Assembly: GCA_049325095.1 (NCBI GenBank)
Contig: JBMOPO010000001.1
Span: 1-19,671, forward strand
Reading direction: 5' to 3'
Length of the DNA: 19,671 nt
Origin: JAGPUQ01 sp049325095
Lineage (GTDB): Bacteria > Pseudomonadota > Gammaproteobacteria > Pseudomonadales > Porticoccaceae
Below the pieces are notes generated by a model. The model was not told the origin of the DNA. It saw only the letters and a list, made by a program, of their open reading frames with translations, and did not search any database. The position numbers were made by a program, and so were the translations under genes. Shown piece by piece: positions 1 to 5,839 of this stretch (within the stretch, counting starts at the first letter, position 1; each line of letters begins with the position of its first letter).

Positions 1-1
1 A

Positions 2-163
2 GTACGGGCGAAGGTGGAGCATCCGTTTCACGTCATCAAACGGGTTTTCGGATTCGCCAAGGTTCGCTACCGAGGCATTCACAAGAACGCCACGAGGTTG
101 TTTGTGGCCTGCGCTCTGGCGAATCTGCACAGGGTCCGAAGACAGTTGTTGCGAACCACATAG
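2..163 (+). CDS. IS5-family transposase, C-terminal fragment (5' end outside window)
   Basis: An open frame enters from the left edge and stops at TAG 161-163, giving 53 residues. It begins VRAKVEHPFHVIK and continues through FGFAKVRYRGIHKN. The spacing R-(3)-E-(6)-K is the C-terminal signature of IS4/IS5-type DDE transposases, and the Glu is the third catalytic acidic residue. The downstream FGF.KVRYRG.KN block and the ACALANLHRVRRQL ending are typical of IS5 enzymes. The enzyme catalyses cut-and-paste movement of its own element. Whether the rest of the gene is intact cannot be judged from this window. Confidence 0.85.
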   Translation, partial: VRAKVEHPFHVIKRVFGFAKVRYRGIHKNATRLFVACALANLHRVRRQLLRTT

Positions 164-319
164 GAGAGGTGCGTCCGGAGTTCGCGAAACACCGCCGTCC
201 GGCGGAGATTGAGGGCTCCCGGGCGCCTCGGCGACCGACCATGAGAAGATTGCTCAACCACTGAACTGATTCCGGAGGTCGTTCATGTTTCCAAGCTCCC
301 GACCAGCTCGCGGCGCGGA

Positions 320-334
320 TTGTTCAGACCTTCC
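320..334 (-). repeat. Putative terminal inverted repeat (right end) of the IS5-family element
   Basis: Read on the minus strand the sequence is GGAAGGTCTGAACAA, matching the GGAAGGT-type start of IS5-group inverted repeats. It lies where the reading frame of the disrupted gene to its right switches from a plausible signal peptide to an immediate stop. The partner repeat is outside the window. Confidence 0.65.
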
Positions 335-437
335 TTATCGTCAAATCCTGTGCATCACTCGATATCGACAAACCGAGCAGACAACCGGAAAGGGCCAGGA
401 AAAAGAAAGCCCGCGAAACACGTCGCAGAATCATCAT
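324..437 (-). pseudogene. Remnant of a fourth secreted DUF5648-type protein, cut by the IS5 element
   Basis: A minus-strand frame starts at ATG 437 (or the next codon, also ATG, at 434) behind the Shine-Dalgarno-like GAGGA. It encodes a 37-residue peptide with a basic n-region, a hydrophobic core (AFFFLALSGCLLGL) and the ending SSDAQDLTI. It then enters the IS inverted repeat and stops at 324-326. The AQDLTI ending matches the mature starts of the neighbouring proteins A (AQQVTVTP), B (AQDLEISP) and C (AQELTITP). I infer this was another member of the same family, left with only its signal peptide. The rest of the gene may survive on the far side of the element. It follows gene A with the same short spacer as its neighbours. 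Confidence 0.75.
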
Positions 438-460
438 GGGGAATTTCCTCGTCATCAAGA

Positions 461-492
461 ATGCCGGCAGCAGCGCCAGCCGCCGCCGGCAT
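461..492 (-). other. Conserved intergenic inverted repeat downstream of gene A
   Basis: ATGCCGGC at 461-468 and GCCGGCAT at 485-492 form a perfect 8-bp stem around a 16-base loop containing GGCGGCTGGCGC. The GCCGGCGGCGGCT core recurs just after the stop codons of the array genes (1446-1462, 2417-2435, 5803-5832). It has no T-run, so it does not look like a classical intrinsic terminator. It may be an mRNA-stabilising or recombination element. Confidence 0.5.
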
Positions 493-548
493 TTCCGTTC
501 ACTGGATCACTGGCACATTGCCTTTGGTGTTGGGATCGACAGCGCCGG

Positions 549-1418
549 TCAGGACTCCGGCGAGCAGAAGGCCACACCCTCGCCGATCCAGCCGTTGGCC
601 ATCATGTGCCGGTAGGTGTCCGGGCTTGCCACGAAGCGGTGGTTGCTGTCGGCCTGGGCGAAGCGGTCGTTGTAGAGCCGCCACACCGGGGTGGTGCCGG
701 GGTAGCAGGAGCCCTTGGTGGGCACCAGGGCGCGGAAGGCGATGCCCTCGTAGGTCCAGCCCGAGCTTGGCTGCTTGAGCAGTTCGCACTCGTTGGGGCC
801 GGCGGTGTAGAAGTGGGAGTTGACCGCCGCGGAATAGAACCGGCACACGGGTTTGGCGGCCGCGGGCGCCGGGCCCGCCGCCGGCCAGGCGTTGAAGCCT
901 TCGTCGACGATCCCCCACCCTCCGCCGCCTCCGCCGCCGAGCAGTGAGTCCCGTTCGGCGGTGCCCGCAGTGATGAAGTAGTGGCCGATGCCTTCGTTGT
1001 AGAACGCGAACACGGGTTGGGTGGGCGGTGCAGGAGCCACCGCAACTTCTCTCAGAACATGGGTTTCCGGCGGATCGGTATTCGTTCTCAGCCTCGCCGC
1101 AAGGCTATAGGTCCCACCGGGCAAGCCGGCAATGGTCAGCGGAGGCGCTTCGATGGAATCTCCCGGGCAGAGGAGATCAATGGTGTGGGTCTTCGCCTCG
1201 ATGGTAATAGCGCCGGAATCGACATGAGCATCGACGTTGACCGTAACTTGACAATGGATCGAGAGCGCCACGACAAAGGGTTGGTAAGCCGCCGGCATCT
1301 CTGGCGTGACCGTAACCTGCTGGGCCTGCGCTGCCATCGCCAGACCGAGCAGACCGAGCAAACCACCCGAAGCGACCTGGGAAAGAAAACCGCGCAGGGA
1401 TCTTGGTACCAGGTTCAT
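549..1418 (-). CDS. Secreted DUF5648-domain protein A
   Basis: The product has 289 residues and unknown function. ATG 1418 was chosen because GGAGG sits nine bases upstream; GTG at 1421 is an alternative. Residues 1-32 are a signal peptide ending AAQA before QQVTVTP, so the protein should reach the periplasm or beyond. Residues 33-132 form a variable, probably beta-sandwich domain with anchors AYQPF (about 44-48), IAGLPGGTYS (about 96-105) and VAPAPP. Residues 136-289 contain three DUF5648-type units: FAFYN.GIGHYFITA, CRFYSAAVNSHFYTA and WRLYNDRF...HRFVAS, each followed by a WxxEGxAF-like segment. The C-domain is nearly identical to that of B and C. The shared tail DPNTKGNVPVIQ lies just past the stop in another frame (501-546). 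DUF5648 repeats are common in secreted bacterial proteins; no enzymatic residues are evident. Confidence 0.85.
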   Translation of the reverse strand: MNLVPRSLRGFLSQVASGGLLGLLGLAMAAQAQQVTVTPEMPAAYQPFVVALSIHCQVTVNVDAHVDSGAITIEAKTHTIDLLCPGDSIEAPPLTIAGLPGGTYSLAARLRTNTDPPETHVLREVAVAPAPPTQPVFAFYNEGIGHYFITAGTAERDSLLGGGGGGGWGIVDEGFNAWPAAGPAPAAAKPVCRFYSAAVNSHFYTAGPNECELLKQPSSGWTYEGIAFRALVPTKGSCYPGTTPVWRLYNDRFAQADSNHRFVASPDTYRHMMANGWIGEGVAFCSPES

Positions 1419-1445
1419 CACAAATTTCCTCCACTCGAAAGCGCC

Positions 1446-1462
1446 AGCCGCCGCCGGCGTTT
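1446..1462 (-). repeat. Conserved intergenic GCCGGCGGCGGCTGGCGC element between B and A
   Basis: This short GC-rich motif follows the out-of-frame tail of gene B and precedes the Shine-Dalgarno sequence of gene A. It is the same core found after subtilase 1, subtilase 2 and gene A. Here the left arm of the inverted repeat is missing, so the hairpin is not conserved at this copy. Confidence 0.45.
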
Positions 1463-1516
1463 CAATTCACTGGATCACTGGCACATTGCCGTTGGTGTTG
1501 GGATCGACAGCGCCGG

Positions 1517-2380
1517 TCAGGACTCCGGCGAACAGAAGGCCACACCCTCGCCGATCCAGCCGTTGGCCATCATGTGCCGGTAGGTGTCGGCGCTGGCCAC
1601 AAACCTGTGGTTGCTGTCGGCCTGGGCGAAGCGGTCGTTGTAGAGCCGCCACACCGGGGTGGTGCCGGGGTAGCAGGAACCCTTGGTCGGCACCAGGGCG
1701 CGAAAGGCGATGCCCTCGTAGGTCCAGCCCGAGCTCGGCTGCTTGAGCAGCTCGCACTCGTTGGGGCCGGCGGTGTAGAAGTGCGAATTCACCGCCGCCG
1801 AATAGAACCGGCACACGGGTTTGGCCGCATCCGGCGCCGGGCCCGCCGCCGGCCAGGCATCGAAGCCTTCATCGACAATTCCCCAGCCTCCGCCGCCCCC
1901 GCCGCTCAGCAGTGAATCCCGCTCGGCAGTGCTCCCCGTCACGAAATAATGGTTGATGTCGGGGTGATAGAACGCATAGACCCTAATGATCGGTGGGGCG
2001 GGCGCAACCGCAACACTGCCAAGGATTTCAGGATCCGGATCCTCAGCGTAATCCATGTTCTCGACCAAATAGGAACCGCGCTTGATGCTGTATGAGCCGC
2101 CTGGCAACCCCTCAATCTTTGCTACTTTTTCCACTAGCGAGCACGTTATGTCGAATTCGGTGGCCTTTACCGTAATTGAATCCGCAGACGTATAGATATC
2201 CACATGGGCGGGATCCTGTGGTACATGGCAAACTGAAAATGTCAGGACAAAGGGTTGATAGGCCTCCGGAGCTGGCGGTGAGATTTCCAGATCCTGGGCG
2301 AGCAGCCGCTCAGCCCCGATCAACGGACAACAGGACGCTACCAGCACCAAGATTTTTTTGATCTTGCTCGCCAATTTCAT
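1517..2380 (-). CDS. Secreted DUF5648-domain protein B
   Basis: The product has 287 residues and is a paralogue of A and C. ATG 2380 is supported by GGAGAG about seven bases upstream and by the signal peptide that begins MKLASKIKKILVLVASC; an in-frame upstream ATG at 2539 would run back into subtilase 1. Cleavage is likely after ERLLAQ or nearby, before DLEISPPAPEAYQPF. The N-terminal domain (about 30-135) differs strongly from that of A and C apart from the AYQPF, GLPGG.YS and VAPAPP anchors, and its DNA is more AT-rich than its surroundings. The C-terminal DUF5648 region is almost the same as in A and C. The tail GAVDPNTNGNVPVIQ is present out of frame after the stop (1469-1513). It probably lies in one transcript with subtilase 1, 61 bases upstream. 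Confidence 0.85.
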   Translation of the reverse strand: MKLASKIKKILVLVASCCPLIGAERLLAQDLEISPPAPEAYQPFVLTFSVCHVPQDPAHVDIYTSADSITVKATEFDITCSLVEKVAKIEGLPGGSYSIKRGSYLVENMDYAEDPDPEILGSVAVAPAPPIIRVYAFYHPDINHYFVTGSTAERDSLLSGGGGGGWGIVDEGFDAWPAAGPAPDAAKPVCRFYSAAVNSHFYTAGPNECELLKQPSSGWTYEGIAFRALVPTKGSCYPGTTPVWRLYNDRFAQADSNHRFVASADTYRHMMANGWIGEGVAFCSPES

Positions 2381-2441
2381 GAGACGCTCTCCGCAGAATG
2401 TAGGGTCGCAAAGCGGCACCAGCCGCCGCCGGCATTTCAGT

Positions 2442-4703
2442 TCACTGGATCGCCGGCACATTGCCGTTGGTGTTGGGGTAGACGTAGCCGATCCAGTCGC
2501 TGCCCGAGTTCTGGGTATAGCCCTGGGCGGCCATGGCACTGAGCTGGCTCTCGGGAAAAATGGCGTGGTCGTCGCGCGCCGGGTTGTACTTGCGCATCAG
2601 GCGCACCGTGCCCGCCGGCTGGTTCATAGCCTTGGGATAGAGATAGCCCTCGATGCCATCCAGCTTGTAGCCCACGCTCTTGAAGGCGGACACCCCGGCG
2701 GTGTCCGCCGTATAGGTGACGTCGATATGGTCCGGGTTGCTGGAACAGATCGTGGGCGGCGCCGAAGTGGGATCTCCGCACTTCCAGCTCAACCGGTAGA
2801 GGGGCACCAGGGGAATCGACGCGCTCTTGGGATTTTCCGGGGTGGTGAACAGCCAGACTTGGGCCTTGGGAACGGTTGTCTGGAGTGCGCCCGGGAAGCT
2901 CCCGTACCCCGTGATCCCGGTACCCACCGACGTATATGAGATGGTACTAAAATTTTTTGGCTTCAATGTACCCAGAGCCGCCGCTCTGGCCATCTGCGGC
3001 ACCGTGGTGTAGAAATAATCCAGCCGCCCGGAACTGTACATCGAAAACAGTGGCGTCAATTTGTTGGGGGTCTGGGCGATGGTCTGGTCCACGGCGGTGC
3101 GGGCGTTGGGTAGACCCGATCCCAGCGCCTCCGTCTGGGCGGCAAAGTGGCTGCCGCTGGCGCGGATGCGATCCCGGATCGCGGTCCACGACAGGCGCGG
3201 GTTGATGGAACGCAGGATGCCCGCCAGGGCCGAGACATGGGGCGCGGCCATGGAGGTGCCTGTGCAACTGCCGTAGCCGTCGGCGGCGACACCTGATTCA
3301 TCTACGACGGCTTTATCCGAGCACAAAACCCAAGGAGCGGAACTCAGTTCGCCATTGGTAGGCACCGTGGAGACGATAGACTTGGCCGGAGCCACCACAC
3401 CAAACGACCCTGCGGAGTTGGAGCCATTTGCAAGATCGTACCACCAGCGTACCCAGGCACCCGGAACAGACGGATTGCTGTTTTGCGCTCCACCGACCGA
3501 AAATACCGAAGGATGACTGGCCGGGAATTGAGGAACTGTAGCGTTGCTGTTACCTGCCGATGCCACCAACAAAACATCTTTACTGACGGCGTCCGCGATT
3601 GCATCGCAGACTGGGAGTTGATTGGTGCAATTGGCAGCAGCATTCCCAAAACTCAGGTTGATCACTTGCATCCCATTTGCGACCAGGTTATTGAGGGCCT
3701 CCGGACTGTTTTCGACAACTACTTTAAAATTGAACATTGCCACACTACAGGTAGGACAGCCACCGGCCACACCAACCCCGTTATTGGCGGTGGCGCCCAT
3801 AATGCCGAGCACATGAGTACCGTGAAATTCTGGTTCATCGCCTGCAAAGAGGCTATTGCTTTTACCTGAAAACTGGGTGCGGTAATTGGCCGCCAAGTCC
3901 GCCGGGGGCTGATCGTTGATAAGCCCGCCATCGGCCGCGGCTACATAGCCGTGCCCCTTGGTGCGATCCCAGGCCGAGGGGAAATTCATCGCGTGCATGC
4001 CCCACTGGTAACGGCCGGCGCTGACGGCGTTGATCGGGAAGTAGGGGTCGTTCGGCGCCCACAGAAAGTCTGTTTTCCTACCAGTGCCAACCCACACTAC
4101 ACCGGGTTGTTTTTCAAGGTAGTCGACGGCAGCTTTGGCCGCGTCCACCGAGGGGTAACGCAGCACCAGATAGCGGTGCAGGCGTTCGGTGGGATCATCG
4201 GCTTTCAGCAGCGCACGGAATTTCGGATCGAGCCGATCGCTGGAGATCAAAAAACGTGCTCGCTCAGGCTGGGAGAACAGTGTCTCGGTTGCCGGCTCCC
4301 TGGCATTGATGGCCTCGAGCATGGCCTGCTCGGCAGTGAGCTGGTCGCCCGGTTCGGCCTTGCCCGACAGCACCGGGTCGAAGGCCGGGGCGTCGAAATC
4401 GAGCAGCACGATGACGCTGTTGCTGTTGCCTTCTTCATCGAACAGGGGTGCCGGTTCGTGCTCCGGCGGCTTGGCCGGCAGGATCAGCGGCGGGCCGGCC
4501 TCGCGGGCGAACACCCCCTCCAGATAGGGGCCTTCGTCGTTGGGGAGCTCCTGTTCCTGGGCGTGGACGGCTATCGAAAACAGCAGCAGACCCGATAGCA
4601 ATGCAGAATGGATTGCGGATTGCGGATTGCGGATTGCGGATTGCGGATTGCGGATTGCGGATTGCGGATTGCGGATTGCGGATTGCGGATTGCGTAATGA
4701 CAT
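2442..4703 (-). CDS. Secreted S8 subtilisin-like protease 1 with DUF5648-like C-terminus (phase-variable, in-frame state)
   Basis: The product has 753 residues. ATG 4703 follows AGGAGAGG at good spacing. The first 31 residues are MSL plus four RNPQSAI heptapeptides, encoded by twelve 7-bp repeats. Then come a hydrophobic core (ALLSGLLLFSIAVHA) and a likely cleavage site before QEQEL. Residues about 50-230 are prodomain-like. The S8 catalytic residues are all visible: Asp258 in AAADGGL, His294 in HGTHVLG, oxyanion Asn385 in SAGNS and Ser484 in GTSMAAPHVSALAG. Residues about 549-753 carry DUF5648-like units (SMYSSGRLDYFYTT, RKYNPARDDHAIFP) and end PNTNGNVPAIQ. It should act as a secreted serine endopeptidase; the substrate is unknown, and the co-transcribed DUF5648 proteins B and A are candidates. 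Changes in repeat number would switch its frame. Confidence 0.92.
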   Translation of the reverse strand: MSLRNPQSAIRNPQSAIRNPQSAIRNPQSAIHSALLSGLLLFSIAVHAQEQELPNDEGPYLEGVFAREAGPPLILPAKPPEHEPAPLFDEEGNSNSVIVLLDFDAPAFDPVLSGKAEPGDQLTAEQAMLEAINAREPATETLFSQPERARFLISSDRLDPKFRALLKADDPTERLHRYLVLRYPSVDAAKAAVDYLEKQPGVVWVGTGRKTDFLWAPNDPYFPINAVSAGRYQWGMHAMNFPSAWDRTKGHGYVAAADGGLINDQPPADLAANYRTQFSGKSNSLFAGDEPEFHGTHVLGIMGATANNGVGVAGGCPTCSVAMFNFKVVVENSPEALNNLVANGMQVINLSFGNAAANCTNQLPVCDAIADAVSKDVLLVASAGNSNATVPQFPASHPSVFSVGGAQNSNPSVPGAWVRWWYDLANGSNSAGSFGVVAPAKSIVSTVPTNGELSSAPWVLCSDKAVVDESGVAADGYGSCTGTSMAAPHVSALAGILRSINPRLSWTAIRDRIRASGSHFAAQTEALGSGLPNARTAVDQTIAQTPNKLTPLFSMYSSGRLDYFYTTVPQMARAAALGTLKPKNFSTISYTSVGTGITGYGSFPGALQTTVPKAQVWLFTTPENPKSASIPLVPLYRLSWKCGDPTSAPPTICSSNPDHIDVTYTADTAGVSAFKSVGYKLDGIEGYLYPKAMNQPAGTVRLMRKYNPARDDHAIFPESQLSAMAAQGYTQNSGSDWIGYVYPNTNGNVPAIQ
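4611..4694 (-). repeat. Heptanucleotide tandem repeat, 12 perfect copies (GATTGCG / CGCAATC)
   Basis: Twelve uninterrupted copies of a 7-bp unit lie between the third codon of subtilase 1 and its signal-peptide core. Three units encode the heptapeptide RNPQSAI. Twelve copies (84 bases) keep the ATG in frame with the protease. Loss or gain of a number of units not divisible by three would shift the frame. The in-frame copy also gives the signal peptide an unusually long, basic n-region. Confidence 0.97.
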
Positions 4704-4897
4704 GGGACCTCTCCTTTTGTCTGTCGCATCGATGTCGATCACCCACCGCCACCGGCACCCTCCCACCCGGACGGGATCCGGACGATCGGGGGAGTCGGGC
4801 TGGGGGAGGGGGATGGCGCCCGGCACTCGCTTCGCTTCCCTGCCTCACCACTGGCGCGGGCTCAGCCTACCCCTGTTTCCATGACCGGCGCAAGTCA
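4704..4897 (-). promoter_or_regulatory. Leader region of subtilase 1, partly conserved with that of subtilase 2
   Basis: About 190 noncoding bases separate gene C from subtilase 1. The part at about 4815-4897 matches 8191-8270 in front of subtilase 2. Shared blocks on the minus strand include the inverted repeat TGACTTG-NN-CCGGTCA (4882-4897), CATGG followed by GGG.TA.GCTG, and GCAGGGAAGC. The rest has diverged. It may carry a promoter, an operator or a structured RNA leader; I could not match it to a known riboswitch class. Confidence 0.4.
4708..4715 (-). promoter_or_regulatory. Ribosome binding site of subtilase 1
   Basis: The minus strand reads AGGAGAGG just upstream of TCCC-ATG. This strong Shine-Dalgarno sequence fixes the start at ATG 4703, upstream of the 7-bp repeat, so the repeat is translated. 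An identical site precedes ATG 8088 at subtilase 2. Confidence 0.8.
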
Positions 4898-4911
4898 GCG
4901 CGGCCAGCGCC
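4897..4911. repeat. 15-bp fragment of the radA 3' end at the tandem-duplication junction
   Basis: The sequence AGCGCGGCCAGCGCC occurs here, immediately after gene C, and again inside the last codons of radA (8311-8325). It places a scrap of radA between the two protease modules, as expected if the second module arose by tandem duplication of a unit bounded by radA. The CAGCGCC end (4905-4911) is also present in the tails of genes A (540-546) and B (1508-1514). Confidence 0.6.
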
Positions 4912-4915
4912 CCCG

Positions 4916-5782
4916 TCAGGACTCCGGCGAACAGAAGGCCACGCCCTCGCCGACCCAGCCGTTGGCCATCATGTGCCGGTAGGTGTCGGCGCTGGCCACG
5001 AACCGGTGGTTGCTGTCGGCCTGGGCGAAGCGGTCGTTGTAGAGCCGCCACACCGGGGTGGTGCCGGGGTAGCAGGAACCCTTGGTCGGTACCAGGGCGC
5101 GGAAGGCGATGCCCTCGTAGGTCCAGCCCGAGCTTGGCTGCTTGAGCGATTCACACTCGTTGGGGCCGGCGGTGTAGAAGTGCGAATTCACCGCCGCCGA
5201 ATAGAACCGGCACACGGGTTTGGCGGCCGCGGGCGCCGGGCCCGCCGCCGGCCAGGCATTGAAGCCTTCGTCCACAATCCCCCAGCCACCGCCGCTTCCT
5301 CCGCTCAGCAGTGAATCCCGCTCGGCAGTGCCGGCGGTGATGAAGTAGTGGCCGATGCCGCCGTTGTAGAACGCGAAGACGGGTTGGGCAGGGGGAGCCG
5401 GGCTGACGACGACGCTGCCTATCTCGGGAGGCTCTACGGGATCCCAATAGTGGACACGTGCCCGGATGCTGTAGGTGCCGCCCGGAAGCCCAGAGATATT
5501 AGCCACTTTACGAAATGAAGGAGGAGTTGCGAAACATGCGTCAGGCACATCTGCATCGAGGTGGATGGTATGTGTTCCCGGGGATACATCAACACGAATG
5601 ACGTCGAGATCGTCAATGACCAGACAGTCAAAATCGTGGCCTAGGGTAAATGGTTGATAGGCTTGGGGCGCAGCAGGTGTGATGGTCAATTCCTGCGCAT
5701 GGCTTGATGTCGACACACTGGGCAATCCGCCGGAGATAACAAAGAACAACAAACCTCGCAGGGTGCGCTGTACTGTATTCAT
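4916..5782 (-). CDS. Secreted DUF5648-domain protein C
   Basis: The product has 288 residues and is a paralogue of A and B. ATG 5782 follows GGAGG (spacing nine) and opens a signal peptide starting MNTVQRTLRGLLFFVIS, with likely cleavage at SSHAQ before ELTITPAAPQAYQPF. The N-terminal domain (about 30-130) is diverged from A and B except at AYQPF, ISGLPGGTYS and VSPAPP. The C-terminal DUF5648 units (FAFYNGGIGHYFITA, CRFYSAAVNSHFYTA, WRLYNDRF) are nearly identical to those of A and B. Unlike A and B, it has no PNTNGNVPVIQ tail in any frame after its stop; there the sequence joins a radA-derived fragment instead. It lies 57 bases downstream of subtilase 2 and probably shares its transcript. Function unknown. 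Confidence 0.85.
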   Translation of the reverse strand: MNTVQRTLRGLLFFVISGGLPSVSTSSHAQELTITPAAPQAYQPFTLGHDFDCLVIDDLDVIRVDVSPGTHTIHLDADVPDACFATPPSFRKVANISGLPGGTYSIRARVHYWDPVEPPEIGSVVVSPAPPAQPVFAFYNGGIGHYFITAGTAERDSLLSGGSGGGWGIVDEGFNAWPAAGPAPAAAKPVCRFYSAAVNSHFYTAGPNECESLKQPSSGWTYEGIAFRALVPTKGSCYPGTTPVWRLYNDRFAQADSNHRFVASADTYRHMMANGWVGEGVAFCSPES

Positions 5783-5802
5783 GGTGAATTTCCTCCAATG
5801 GA

Positions 5803-5832
5803 TGCCGGCAACGGCGCAAGCCGCCGCCGGCA
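5803..5832 (-). other. Conserved intergenic inverted repeat downstream of subtilase 2
   Basis: TGCCGGC at 5803-5809 and GCCGGCA at 5826-5832 form a stem around a loop containing GGCGGCTTGCGCCGT. It is the same element as at 461-492 and sits between the subtilase 2 stop and the gene C Shine-Dalgarno sequence. There is no T-run, so read-through into gene C is likely. Confidence 0.5.
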
Positions 5833-5839
5833 ATTCGAG

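Larger units (their letters stand above)
1..334 (+). mobile_element. IS5-family insertion sequence, right end (left part outside window)
   Basis: The segment holds the C-terminal end of a DDE transposase (2-163), about 170 bases of noncoding tail and, at 320-334, a sequence whose complement reads GGAAGGTCTGAACAA. That resembles the terminal inverted repeats of IS5-group elements. The boundary at 334 fits because a signal-peptide reading frame coming from the right stops making sense exactly there. The left end and the target-site duplication lie outside the window, so the exact family subgroup and the duplicated bases cannot be confirmed. The noncoding stretch 164-319 shows no other recognisable feature. 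Confidence 0.75.

Noticed and set aside
285..947. Plus-strand open frame over the IS boundary and gene A
   Set aside because: It crosses the IS end and the signal peptide remnant and is antisense to the conserved DUF5648 coding region; composition is that of a shadow.
917..950. Gly-rich codon run (GGGGGGG) in gene A considered as another phase-variable tract
   Set aside because: It is an imperfect triplet repeat, so length changes would not shift the frame, and it is only moderately different between A, B and C.
4611..4694. Tandem repeats considered as a CRISPR array
   Set aside because: Units are 7 bp, perfectly contiguous and lack spacers; no cas gene is nearby. They are simple-sequence coding repeats.
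4704..4897. Leader of subtilase 1 considered as a cyclic-di-GMP or cobalamin riboswitch
   Set aside because: Some GGG.TA.GC and GGGAAGC blocks are reminiscent, but the invariant core blocks of those classes are absent.
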